From positions 1 through 48,050 of the forward strand of contig NZ_AXAP01000063.1 in NCBI RefSeq assembly GCF_000472865.1: a DNA stretch of 48,050 nucleotides. The letters are read 5' to 3'. The notes below the pieces were generated by a model that made no database searches, had not been told where the DNA came from, and saw only the letters and a program-made list of their open reading frames with translations. This stretch comes from Bradyrhizobium elkanii WSM2783 (GTDB lineage: Bacteria > Pseudomonadota > Alphaproteobacteria > Rhizobiales > Xanthobacteraceae). A program made the translations under genes and the position numbers. Shown here piece by piece: positions 24,652-32,374 of the stretch; position 1 is the stretch's first letter, and the number at the start of each line of letters is the position of its first letter.

Positions 24652-25539
24652 ATGGCAAAGATTGGATTCATCGGCCTCGGCACCATGGGACGTCCGATGG
24701 CGGGTCACCTTCAAGAAGCCGGCCATCGCCTGTTTCTGCATGACGTCGGGCCGATCCCGCCGGAGCTGGTCTCGGGCGGCGGTGTCGTCTGCAAATCGGG
24801 CAGGGACGTCGCCCAGGAAGCGGAAGCCGTCATCATCATGGTGCCGGATACGCCGCATGTGGAGGCGGTGCTGTTCGGCCCCGGCGGTGTCGCCGAAGGA
24901 CTGTCGAAAGCCAAAATCGTCGTCGACATGAGCTCGATCTCGCCGCTTGCGACGAAGGAATTCGCGAAGAAGATCGAGGCGCTCGGCGCAGACTATCTCG
25001 ATGCGCCGGTGTCCGGTGGCGAGGTCGGCGCCAAGGCGGCGAGCCTGACCATCATGGTGGGCGGGCCGGAGGCTGCGTTCAACACGATGAAGCCGGTGTT
25101 CGAGAAGATGGGCAAGAACATCACGCGGGTTGGCGGCAACGGCGACGGACAGACCACCAAGGTCGCCAACCAGATCATCGTTGCGCTGACGATCGGGGCA
25201 GTCGGTGAAGCGTTGCTGTTTGCTTCGAAAGCCGGTGCCGACCCCGCGCTGGTGCGGCAAGCGCTGATGGGCGGCTTCGCGTCGTCGCGGATTCTGGAAG
25301 TGCATGGTGATCGCATGGTGAAGCGCAATTTCGATCCGGGCTTTCGTATCGAATTGCATCAGAAGGATCTCAACCTTGCGCTCGAAGGCGCTCGCGCGCT
25401 TGGACTTTCGCTGCCGAGCACGGCGATTGCGCAGCAACTGTTCAGTTCCTGCACCGCGCACGGCGGCAAGGCGTGGGATCATTCGGCGATGGTGCGGGCG
25501 CTCGAGCTGATGGGAGATCACGAGATCGGCACGGCCTGA
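24652..25539 (+). CDS. glxR: Tartronate-semialdehyde reductase (2-hydroxy-3-oxopropionate reductase)
   Basis: The 295-residue beta-hydroxyacid dehydrogenase starts MAKIGFIGLGTMGRPMAGHL (NAD-binding loop). It has the substrate-binding segment DAPVSGGEVGAKAASLTIMVGG and the catalytic lysine in GDGQTTKVANQIIV. It reduces tartronate semialdehyde to D-glycerate, completing the glycerate pathway begun by Gcl. A GGAGGGG ribosome site precedes the ATG. It is the third gene of the gcl-hyi-glxR unit. Other family members act on 3-hydroxyisobutyrate, but the operon settles the function. Confidence 0.93.
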   Translation: MAKIGFIGLGTMGRPMAGHLQEAGHRLFLHDVGPIPPELVSGGGVVCKSGRDVAQEAEAVIIMVPDTPHVEAVLFGPGGVAEGLSKAKIVVDMSSISPLATKEFAKKIEALGADYLDAPVSGGEVGAKAASLTIMVGGPEAAFNTMKPVFEKMGKNITRVGGNGDGQTTKVANQIIVALTIGAVGEALLFASKAGADPALVRQALMGGFASSRILEVHGDRMVKRNFDPGFRIELHQKDLNLALEGARALGLSLPSTAIAQQLFSSCTAHGGKAWDHSAMVRALELMGDHEIGTA

Positions 25540-25658
25540 TACGCAAGTTGGGAACCGCGGGAAATCCACACCGGTGTTCCGCGTTCGCCACCATGGAACC
25601 GGAACAACTATCGGGCAGGATGGTTGAAGCGCATCGTCAATTTCACTGGAGGAGAATG

Positions 25659-26045
25659 ATGACGAAGCGTCTTGCCATCCCTGTCCTTGCCGCGTCGCTG
25701 CTTGCGTCCGGCGCAGCGTTCGCGCAATCCACCACGGTGGAAGGCGCGGCGAATGGCGCTCGCGCGGGCGGCCAGGTCCTGGGTCCTGTGGGCGAGATCG
25801 TCGGCGGCACCGTGGGTGCTGCGGTCGGCGCCGGATTGGAAATTCCGAATGCCGTGATCGGCTCGATCCCGCGCGACGAACCGTCGGTCGTGGTTCGCGA
25901 GCGCGTCGTAGTCGGCGAGCCGCTGCCGTCCACCGTTGAATTGCGTACGGTGCCGCGGCACACGGAATATCGCTATGCCATCGTCAATGACCGCCGGGTG
26001 ATCGTCGAGCCGCGCACCCGCAGGGTGGTCAAGATCATCGATTAA
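25659..26045 (+). CDS. Small exported protein, DUF1236-like
   Basis: The 128-residue protein has a signal peptide (MTKRLAIPVLAASLLASGAAFAQ, cleavage after AFA) and a glycine-rich hydrophobic stretch near residues 40-65 (GGQVLGPVGEIVGGTVGAAVGAGLE). The C-terminal half, VELRTVPRHTEYRYAIVNDRRVIVEPRTRRVVKIID, resembles the short DUF1236 repeat of many rhizobial periplasmic proteins. The function is unknown. Two ATGs are adjacent (25656 and 25659). The second is better spaced from GGAGGAG and is used here. It lies 119 bp behind glxR and could be transcribed with it or alone. Confidence 0.8.
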   Translation: MTKRLAIPVLAASLLASGAAFAQSTTVEGAANGARAGGQVLGPVGEIVGGTVGAAVGAGLEIPNAVIGSIPRDEPSVVVRERVVVGEPLPSTVELRTVPRHTEYRYAIVNDRRVIVEPRTRRVVKIID

Positions 26046-26069
26046 TGAAGACCGACACACACGCACCTT

Positions 26070-26100
26070 GATCCTCGCGGGCGCTTCGCCTGCGAGGATC
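26070..26100. terminator. Hairpin between convergent genes
   Basis: GATCCTCGC (26070-26078) pairs with GCGAGGATC (26092-26100), extended inside by GGCG/CGCC. It lies between the convergent stops at 26045 and 26112 and may stop transcripts from both sides. There is no T-run. Confidence 0.55.
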
Positions 26101-26111
26101 GCGTTGTGCCT

Positions 26112-26738
26112 CTACAACGGCTGCCGCACGCCGAGGCCGAGCATGAAGCGTTCCCTGATCTGCACGGGATCGCGGCGGGTCGTTCCCGTGCCGGGCTTGT
26201 CGTCGATGCGCACGCCGATCAATGTCGGGCCCTCCGAGGCGAGCGACTGATCGATCAGGCGCTCGAAGTCATCCTCATCGGCTGCCCAGGAGCTGTTCGG
26301 AAGACCGCTCGCCACCGCGATGGCGACAAGATCGGAGGCCGCCGCTGCTGGCGTTGGCTGCGCGCCGGTGATCTGGTAGATGCCGTTGTCCATCACGACC
26401 ATGGTGAGGTTCTTCGGCGCCAGCGTCGCGATCGTCGACAGCGAACCGAGCTGCATCAGGAGCGAGCCGTCACCCTCCAGCGCGAACACGCGCCGCTTCG
26501 GTTGCGCCAGAGCCACCCCGAGCGCGATCGGAAATGCGAGCCCCATGCTTCCCAGCATGTAAAAGTTCTGCGGGCGATGGCCGGCGGCCCAGAGGTCGAA
26601 ATTGGTGTTGCCGATGCCGCCGACCACGGCCTCCTCGTCCTTCAGCCTTGCGACGAGACGCGAGGTGAGGTCGAACCGGTTCATCACCTTGGTGTTGCGG
26701 GTAGTCGTCTTGGTTGGCGTGTTCATGGGACCGCTCAC
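26112..26738 (-). CDS. TPP-dependent decarboxylase-like protein, cofactor-binding subunit
   Basis: This protein of about 208 residues equals the C-terminal TPP-binding domain of the pyruvate-decarboxylase superfamily. The Mg/TPP motif is GDGSLLMQLGSLSTIATLAPKNLTMVVMDNGIYQITG. It resembles the beta subunit of sulfopyruvate or phosphonopyruvate decarboxylases. The first frame codon is a GTG at 26738 overlapping the stop of the upstream subunit (GTGA); an ATG at 26726 is also possible. It needs the partner encoded at 26735-27292. The substrate is unknown, and no sulfolactate or phosphonate genes are nearby. Confidence 0.8.
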   Translation of the reverse strand: MSGPMNTPTKTTTRNTKVMNRFDLTSRLVARLKDEEAVVGGIGNTNFDLWAAGHRPQNFYMLGSMGLAFPIALGVALAQPKRRVFALEGDGSLLMQLGSLSTIATLAPKNLTMVVMDNGIYQITGAQPTPAAAASDLVAIAVASGLPNSSWAADEDDFERLIDQSLASEGPTLIGVRIDDKPGTGTTRRDPVQIRERFMLGLGVRQPL

Positions 26739-27292
26739 TTGTCAAAGACCTTGCCGCCGGTGAGCAGCGGCGAGAGGATCAGCGCCACCGGCGCCTGCGT
26801 GGTGACGGCCTGCTTGATCGAGCGGTCGACGATGAACTCGAACTCGTCGAGCCGGGTTGCCGTGTGATGCTCCATCGCAAGCGAGTCGAGCACCGGCCGC
26901 ATGGTGCGGCAGACCAGCGCCTGACCATAGTTGAATTCGCCGAGCGTGCCGCGCTCGGAGACGAACATGATCACCGGGATCTGGTAGGGGATCGCGAGCG
27001 AGGCGAGGACATTCGCAAGCGTCGCAAAACCGGAGGTCTGCATCAGCACCGCACCGCGCACGCCGCCCATCCAGGCACCGGAGACGATTCCGACCGCTTC
27101 CTCCTCGCGCGCGGTGGGAAACGTCGTGAAGAAGGGATCGGCGTGCAGGTTCTTGATCAGCGGCGTCAGCACGCGGTCCGGCACATAGGGCACGAGGCGA
27201 ACCTCGTTTCGCTTGAGCGTCTGCAGCACGATGCCGTGCCAGCTCTTCTCCGCTGCGGTCTTGAGCGAGCTTTCATCCTCCGCGAGCGCCAT
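26735..27292 (-). CDS. TPP-dependent decarboxylase-like protein, pyrimidine-binding subunit
   Basis: The 185-residue protein matches the N-terminal PYR domain of the same superfamily. RLVPYVPDRVLTPLIKNL is followed by the activating-glutamate region FPTAREEEAVGIVSGAWMGGVRGAVLMQTSGFATLANVLASL, which resembles sulfopyruvate decarboxylase alpha subunits. It is transcribed first, and its stop overlaps the next subunit's start by four bases. The two halves therefore form one split enzyme. It could decarboxylate a 3-carbon 2-oxo acid. No regulator is adjacent. Confidence 0.8.
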   Translation of the reverse strand: MALAEDESSLKTAAEKSWHGIVLQTLKRNEVRLVPYVPDRVLTPLIKNLHADPFFTTFPTAREEEAVGIVSGAWMGGVRGAVLMQTSGFATLANVLASLAIPYQIPVIMFVSERGTLGEFNYGQALVCRTMRPVLDSLAMEHHTATRLDEFEFIVDRSIKQAVTTQAPVALILSPLLTGGKVFDK

Positions 27293-27477
27293 CCTTGCTC
27301 TCCCTCACATCCCGCGACGCTGCGGCCGCTTTCTTGCGGCAAAACTTCACCCGACCGGCGCGATTGTCAACATGTCGCAGTCGCAACGTGACCTGCGGTT
27401 TCCGCTGGTGCGGACGCCGGTCCGCCATGCGATACAGGCGGCAACGACAATGAGGCGACAGCAGTGGGAGGAATGTC

Positions 27478-27591
27478 ATGGACGATCGGTTCAGGCGAGC
27501 CGCCATTGCGGCGGTCATGTCCTCCACGGCCGTTTCCAGCCAGGCCCGTTCATATTCCAGGACACGAACTGAAAGTTGCAGAAGGACATGA
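27478..27591 (+). CDS. Possible 37-residue leader ORF coupled to the hydroxyacid dehydrogenase
   Basis: ATG at 27478 follows a GGGAGGA site, and the frame runs 37 codons (MDDRFRRAAIAAVMSS...) to a TGA that overlaps the next ATG by four bases (ATGA at 27588). Such an overlap is typical of translational coupling. The peptide has no recognisable family and may be only a leader. Coding status is uncertain. Confidence 0.35.
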   Translation: MDDRFRRAAIAAVMSSTAVSSQARSYSRTRTESCRRT

Positions 27592-28637
27592 CCGTCAACA
27601 ACAAGCGCGTCTTCTACGTCAAATACCTCGCCCACAACATCTATGCGGAAATCCTCAAGGGCCGCCCCGACGTGCGGCTGGACCGGCTGGAGAATGAGAG
27701 CCCCGATGAGGTCGCGGCACCCATCCTCGAAGCGGCGCATGCCTACCAGATCGGCGCGGCGCGCGACGAGCTGGCCAGGCACTTCCATGTTGACCAGGAT
27801 CTGCTCCGCCGTACGCCGAACCTCCTGATCGTCTCCTCCAACGGGGCGGGTTTCGATCCCGTCGACGTCGATGCCTGCACCGCGGCGGGCGTGCTGGTGG
27901 TCAATCAATCCGGCGGCAACGCCAATTCCGTCGCCGAGCACGCGCTGGGGATGCTGCTCACTTTGTCGAAGCGCATCATCGAATCCGACCGCGTGCTGCG
28001 GCGCCAGCGGGACGTCAACCGCAATGCCCTGATCGGCAACGAGGCGCAGGGCAAGACCATCGGCATCATCGGTCTCGGCAATGTCGGTCGCCGGATCGCC
28101 GAGCTCTGCAGGGGGCTCCTGCACATGAAGGTGATCGCCTACGATCCCTATCTGACCGCCGAGGAGATGGGCAAGCGGGGAGGCGAGAAGGTCGAGCTGG
28201 ACGAGCTCCTGCGCCGTGCCGACTATGTCTCGGTCAGTTGCCCGCTGACGAAGGAGAGCCGCGGCATGATCGGCGGGCGCGAATTCGCGCTGATGCAGCC
28301 GCACGCGTTCTTCATCACCACAGCGCGCGGCTTCATCCACGACGAGGACGCGCTGGAGGACGCGCTGCGCAACAAGCGCATCGCCGGCGCCGGCCTCGAC
28401 GTCTGGGCCAAGGAACCACCGCCGCCGGAGCATCCGCTGCTGCAGTTCGACAATGTGCTTGCCAGTCCGCATACGGCCGGCGTCACCGTGGAGGCGCGCG
28501 AGAACATGGGTCGGATCGCCGCCGAACAGGTCCTGGACGCGCTCGACGGCAGGCGGCCCCCGCGGATCATCAATCCCGAAGTCTGGCCGGTTTACGCCAG
28601 GCGGTTTGAACGGACGTTCGGGTTTGCGCCGAACTAG
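27588..28637 (+). CDS. D-isomer-specific 2-hydroxyacid dehydrogenase
   Basis: The 349-residue NAD(P)-dependent enzyme has its Rossmann loop at GKTIGIIGLGNVGRRIAEL. The catalytic Arg is in FITTARGFIHDEDALEDAL, the Glu in the following helix region, and the His in LASPHTAGVTVEARENM. Members reduce 2-oxo acids such as glyoxylate or hydroxypyruvate, or oxidise the 2-hydroxy acids. Proximity to glyoxylate genes makes a glyoxylate/hydroxypyruvate reductase plausible but not shown. The ATG at 27588 (GAAGGA site) is chosen over a TTG at 27576. The 295-bp gap to the divergent TPP enzyme gene holds the short ORF at 27478-27591 and otherwise nothing recognisable. Confidence 0.9.
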   Translation: MTVNNKRVFYVKYLAHNIYAEILKGRPDVRLDRLENESPDEVAAPILEAAHAYQIGAARDELARHFHVDQDLLRRTPNLLIVSSNGAGFDPVDVDACTAAGVLVVNQSGGNANSVAEHALGMLLTLSKRIIESDRVLRRQRDVNRNALIGNEAQGKTIGIIGLGNVGRRIAELCRGLLHMKVIAYDPYLTAEEMGKRGGEKVELDELLRRADYVSVSCPLTKESRGMIGGREFALMQPHAFFITTARGFIHDEDALEDALRNKRIAGAGLDVWAKEPPPPEHPLLQFDNVLASPHTAGVTVEARENMGRIAAEQVLDALDGRRPPRIINPEVWPVYARRFERTFGFAPN

Positions 28638-28748
28638 GGACGTTGCTGATTGGTCAAATCCACTGCCGCATGCGCAGCCGAGCACGGTACGGAACCGGCG
28701 GCTGCCAGGCGACCGGTGTTTAGCAACTCGCGATTGGACCCATCATTT

Positions 28749-28762
28749 TTGATTTTCCTCAA
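28749..28762 (+). promoter_or_regulatory. FNR/FixK-type box upstream of the 70-residue gene
   Basis: TTGATTTTCCTCAA is TTGA-N6-TCAA. Exactly 21 nt separate it from a -10-like TATTCA (28784-28789), the same spacing as at 41234, 43516 and 44862. Predicted transcription starts near 28796, 29 nt before the ATG at 28825. Confidence 0.65.
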
Positions 28763-28824
28763 TTCACTTTTCCAGGATGCTATTATTCAAAAAACCGACG
28801 CTACCCGTCTAGCAGGAGGCTCCC

Positions 28825-29037
28825 ATGTCACGATTTGTCGTTAGCTTCATGAAGGACGTGCTTGGTGACAATGGTCGCGAACGGGAAGTTTGCCAGAGTT
28901 CGCTCGAAATTAATGCCTTGAACGAAGGCGAGGCCGCGGAAATGGCCAAGCAGAAATTCTGCAAGGCGCAGGCGCTGTGTGATTGGTCGCTGCACGCCGA
29001 CCGCATCCGGATCGACTCGGCAGATTTTCCCTCATAA
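28825..29037 (+). CDS. 70-residue protein of unknown function with a FixK-type promoter
   Basis: The product is a charged, soluble 70-residue protein (MSRFVVSFMKDVLGDNGREREVCQ...RIDSADFPS) with three cysteines (residues 24, 46, 52), no signal peptide and no family I recognise. The reading frame is supported by a strong AGGAGG site eight bases before the ATG. It is also supported by an upstream FNR/FixK box with a spaced -10 element. It stands alone, convergent with the AraC-family gene 18 bp away. Expression under low oxygen is predicted from the box. What it does is unknown. Confidence 0.75.
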   Translation: MSRFVVSFMKDVLGDNGREREVCQSSLEINALNEGEAAEMAKQKFCKAQALCDWSLHADRIRIDSADFPS

Positions 29038-29055
29038 TCATTCGCTCGGTTGAGG

Positions 29056-30060
29056 TCAGCTCAGGCGCCGCAACGTCGCCGAAGGGCTCTCGCCGAACTT
29101 TGCGCGATAAGCACTTGCCATCCGGCTCAGATGGGTGAAGCCAAGATCGAAGGCGATGTCGACGACGCGCTCGTCCGGGCGCGCGTCTTTCAGCCGGCTA
29201 TTGAGCCGGGCGAGCCGGATGTCCTGCAGCATCGCTGAAACGGTCGTCCCGAAATGACGGCGAAAGCCGAGCTGTAATGCGCGAATGCCGATGCCCGCGG
29301 CATCGGCAAGCTGCATGAGATCGAGCGGCTCATCGGCCTGGGCCTCGAGCCAGGCGCGCGCCCGCTTCAGCGGTATCGGCTGCGTCTCGACGCGGCCTTC
29401 GAAGACGGCGATCGCCCGGCTCAAACTATGATGCTGGCCATCGAGCAGCGCGCTCAGCAGTCGTTCCCGCCGATCGGCTGCTGCCAGCGGTGACAGGCGC
29501 TTTGTCGGACCAAGATGCTCGGCGAGATCGACGAGATCGCAGATTCCTGCCTGAAGCGCATGTCCAAACTGTGTGGTGAGGTCGACCGATGGATCGAACT
29601 CCACCGCTCTCGTGGACGTTCCCGCCAGCGCAGCCGCGCGATGTTCCACCAGCTTTCGGTCGAGCAGCAGGATGAGTTGGGCGCAATCCTGTCGCCACGT
29701 CATCTGCGTCGGCATGGTCGGCGACAGCAGCGATGCCGCAGCGCCACGCGCAGTCAACACCTCGCGCGCCGCTGTCCGTATCTCCGCGCAACCCTGCAGC
29801 GGGATCTGCAACAGGAAAAACCGATCGAGACAGCCGGGATCGATCGAGACCGATCCGCCATAGGCGACATAGTTCACCGAAAACCCGTCGAAGGCTGCGC
29901 AATTGTGCTGGGCGCTGAAGTCGTTCTCGAAATGGCCGATCGGCTTCAATTCATGCGGGCAGAAAATCCGTCCGATCGCCTCGGCGGCGTCATCGACACT
30001 GCCGGTCGAGACGCGGGCGAAATCCGCAAGCCGCATGTTGGTCAAGGCACCTGCATTCAT
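29056..30060 (-). CDS. AraC-family transcriptional regulator
   Basis: The 334-residue protein has an N-terminal AraC-binding-like sensor domain (about 15-190) and a C-terminal double helix-turn-helix (about 235-334; EPLDLMQLADAAGIGIRALQLGFRRHFG and ERVVDIAFDLGFTHLSRMASAYRAKFGESPSATLRRL). The second helix-turn-helix is the conserved AraC signature. It is divergent from the cupin gene across 254 bp, which may be its target. No effector can be deduced. Confidence 0.88.
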   Translation of the reverse strand: MNAGALTNMRLADFARVSTGSVDDAAEAIGRIFCPHELKPIGHFENDFSAQHNCAAFDGFSVNYVAYGGSVSIDPGCLDRFFLLQIPLQGCAEIRTAAREVLTARGAAASLLSPTMPTQMTWRQDCAQLILLLDRKLVEHRAAALAGTSTRAVEFDPSVDLTTQFGHALQAGICDLVDLAEHLGPTKRLSPLAAADRRERLLSALLDGQHHSLSRAIAVFEGRVETQPIPLKRARAWLEAQADEPLDLMQLADAAGIGIRALQLGFRRHFGTTVSAMLQDIRLARLNSRLKDARPDERVVDIAFDLGFTHLSRMASAYRAKFGESPSATLRRLS

Positions 30061-30314
30061 CGCAACCGCCGTGGAGTTGCTTGAGGTTTAAAATATTGGG
30101 AGCCTAATGCATCTCTCGGCGCGGGGAAACGCGGTTTCGGCGCGCGGCGTGCCCGATCGTTATGCGGGCCCTTGCCGTGCGCTTGGGCAACGGCAGCTCT
30201 TCCTGCAGCGCAACATGAGCGTCGGGGCCGCGGGATTCGTTTATCGGCTAGACAAGCTGCCACTCCGACGACAGCCTCGCGGGCGCGGTGCAGTCCAGAC
30301 AGGGAGGTGGCGGA

Positions 30315-30764
30315 ATGGGTGCGCTCGAGAAAGGCATTACGCGGAACGGCACGGGTTACGGCGGCAAGACCTGGAATATCTTGGGCCAGGTCTATTTTCC
30401 CAAGGCGGTCACCGACTCGACCTTCGCATTCGAGACCAACAGCGATCCCGGCCAGTTCGTGCCGGTGCACATCCATCCGACCCAGGACGAGTTCATCCTG
30501 GTGCAGGAGGGCACGCTCGACCTCAAGCTCGACGGCGTCTGGGTGAAGGCCGAGGCCGGCGACCTCGTGCGCATGCCGCGCGGCATCCCCCACGGCTATT
30601 TCAACAAGTCGGACAAGCCGGCGCGCGCTCTGTTCTGGGTCTCGCCGATGCAGAAGCTCGAGGCGCTGTTCGACAAACTGGACAATCTGCAGGACCCGGC
30701 CGAGGTGGTGCGCATCTCCGCCGAGCACGAGGTGAATTTCCTGCCGCCGGAAGCCAACGACTGA
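30315..30764 (+). CDS. Cupin-domain protein
   Basis: The 149-residue single-domain cupin has motif 1 PVHIHPTQDEFILVQEGTLDLKLDG and motif 2 DLVRMPRGIPHGYFN, with the metal-binding His residues and Glu/Gln in place. Small cupins act as dioxygenases, isomerases or metal-dependent sensors; the reaction here is unknown. The ATG at 30315 has GGAGG nine bases upstream, so longer frames (from 30107 or 30288) are not needed. It lies between an AraC regulator (divergent) and a flavin monooxygenase gene on the same strand. Confidence 0.87.
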   Translation: MGALEKGITRNGTGYGGKTWNILGQVYFPKAVTDSTFAFETNSDPGQFVPVHIHPTQDEFILVQEGTLDLKLDGVWVKAEAGDLVRMPRGIPHGYFNKSDKPARALFWVSPMQKLEALFDKLDNLQDPAEVVRISAEHEVNFLPPEAND

Positions 30765-30880
30765 CCTTGACCCGGTAGCGGCTCAACATCGGAAGCAGTG
30801 GAATTGCCGGGATCGTGTCCGGCGATGACAATGGCGTGCGCGTACACTCGAACGGGATGGTGATTTTCCGGAGCATCCAC

Positions 30881-32374
30881 ATGGTCAAGCAGAAGCATGT
30901 TTGCATCATCGGCGCCGGCGTTTCCGGGCTTGCCGCAGCCAAGGCGTTTTCCGAACGAGGACACAGGGTGACCATCGTCGAGCGCAGCGGCGATCTCGGC
31001 GGCGTCTGGGAGCCGGCGCGGTCCTATCCCGAGGTCCAGACCCAGAGCCCGAAGGATCTCTATCGCTACACCGACAAGGCGATGCCGGGCTCCTATCCGG
31101 AATGGCCGAAGGGGCCGCAGGTCTACGCATATTTGCGCGACTACGCGCACGAGCACGGGCTGGACGATGCCATGCGCTTCAGCACCGCTGTCGTGGCAAT
31201 GGATCGCCGCGCCGATGGCAAGCCGGGCTGGACCCTCACGCTTCGCACCAGGGACGGCAGCGTGAGCAATGAGGGTTTTGACTTCGTCGCAGTCTGCACC
31301 GGCCAGTTCAACGAGCCGCAAACCCTCAGCCTTCCCGGCGAGGATGCGTTCAAGGCGCAGGGCGGCAAGGTCCTGCACTCTTCGCAATATAACGACGCGG
31401 CAATGGCCAAGGGGCGTAGGGTGGTGGTGCTCGGCGGCTCGAAATCGGCGACCGACATTGCTGTCAACGCTGTCAACTCGGGCGCTGCCGAAGTCACCAT
31501 CGTCTATCGCGAGCCGGTGTGGCGCATTCCCTATTTCGTCGGCGGCTTGGTCAACTTCAAGCGCATCCTCTATATCCGCGCCCAGGAAGAGATGTTCCCG
31601 GGCTGGGGCATCGGCCCGCTGTCGCGGCTCGCGCATGTGCTGGCCAGGCCGCTGGTGTGGGCGAACTGGCGCGGGTTGGAGAGCCTTCTAAAGGTCCAGC
31701 TCAAGCTGAAGCAATGCGACATGGTGCCGAAGCAGCCGATCGAGGACGGCGTCAATTGTTCGGTGCCGATTGCAACGCCCGGATTCTATCCGATGGTGGC
31801 CGATGGCCGCATCAAGGCGATCCGCGGCACCTTCGATCATTATGATGGCGACAGCATCGTGATGAGCGGGGGCGAGCGGGTGGCGGCGGATGTGGCGGTG
31901 CTTGCGATCGGCTACAAGCTTGGCGTTCCGTTCCTTGCCGAAAGCCATCGCAGCAAGCTGGTCGAGCCCGACGGGCAGTATCGGCTCTATCGCCTGATCG
32001 CCAATCCGGATCTGCCGGATATGGGGTTCGTCGGATTCAATTCCAGCTTCGCCACGGTGCTTTGCGCCGAGCTGGCCGCCAATTGGCTGGTGCGCTACGC
32101 CGACGGCCAGCTTGCGCGCCAGCCGACTGCCGCGGAGATGAAGGAGAACATCGCGATGATGCTTCACTTCAAACGCGTCGAACGGCCGGCGGCGGGCGTC
32201 TATGGCGGGCTTTGCGTTGCGCCCTATCATTACCGTCACTTCGACGAGCTGCTGGCGGATATCGGTACGACCGTCCGCCGGCGCAATCCGCTCGCCGAAA
32301 AATTCACGCCGCCGGATGCCGATGCCTATGCGCGCTTCCTTGCTTCAGCACCGGACTATCACGCGGTGGCATAA
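30881..32374 (+). CDS. Flavin-containing monooxygenase-like protein
   Basis: The 497-residue protein has an FAD-binding loop CIIGAGVSGLAAAKAF near residue 8 and an NADPH-binding loop VVVLGGSKSATDIAVNAV near residue 180. A tyrosine/tryptophan-rich region follows (EPVWRIPYFVGG). This is the layout of class B flavin monooxygenases (FMO/Baeyer-Villiger type), which oxygenate ketones, amines or sulfides. The ATG at 30881 with CCGGAG is chosen; the in-frame ATGs at 30815 and 30857 lack good sites. Its last 16 bases overlap the 3' end of the convergent ABC ATPase gene. The substrate is unknown. Confidence 0.85.
   Translation: MVKQKHVCIIGAGVSGLAAAKAFSERGHRVTIVERSGDLGGVWEPARSYPEVQTQSPKDLYRYTDKAMPGSYPEWPKGPQVYAYLRDYAHEHGLDDAMRFSTAVVAMDRRADGKPGWTLTLRTRDGSVSNEGFDFVAVCTGQFNEPQTLSLPGEDAFKAQGGKVLHSSQYNDAAMAKGRRVVVLGGSKSATDIAVNAVNSGAAEVTIVYREPVWRIPYFVGGLVNFKRILYIRAQEEMFPGWGIGPLSRLAHVLARPLVWANWRGLESLLKVQLKLKQCDMVPKQPIEDGVNCSVPIATPGFYPMVADGRIKAIRGTFDHYDGDSIVMSGGERVAADVAVLAIGYKLGVPFLAESHRSKLVEPDGQYRLYRLIANPDLPDMGFVGFNSSFATVLCAELAANWLVRYADGQLARQPTAAEMKENIAMMLHFKRVERPAAGVYGGLCVAPYHYRHFDELLADIGTTVRRRNPLAEKFTPPDADAYARFLASAPDYHAVA

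Noticed and set aside
30107..30778. 223-codon plus-strand ORF overlapping the cupin gene
   Set aside because: Its frame within the cupin gene is a shadow with arginine/glycine-rich low-complexity translation. The cupin frame has the ribosome site and conserved motifs.
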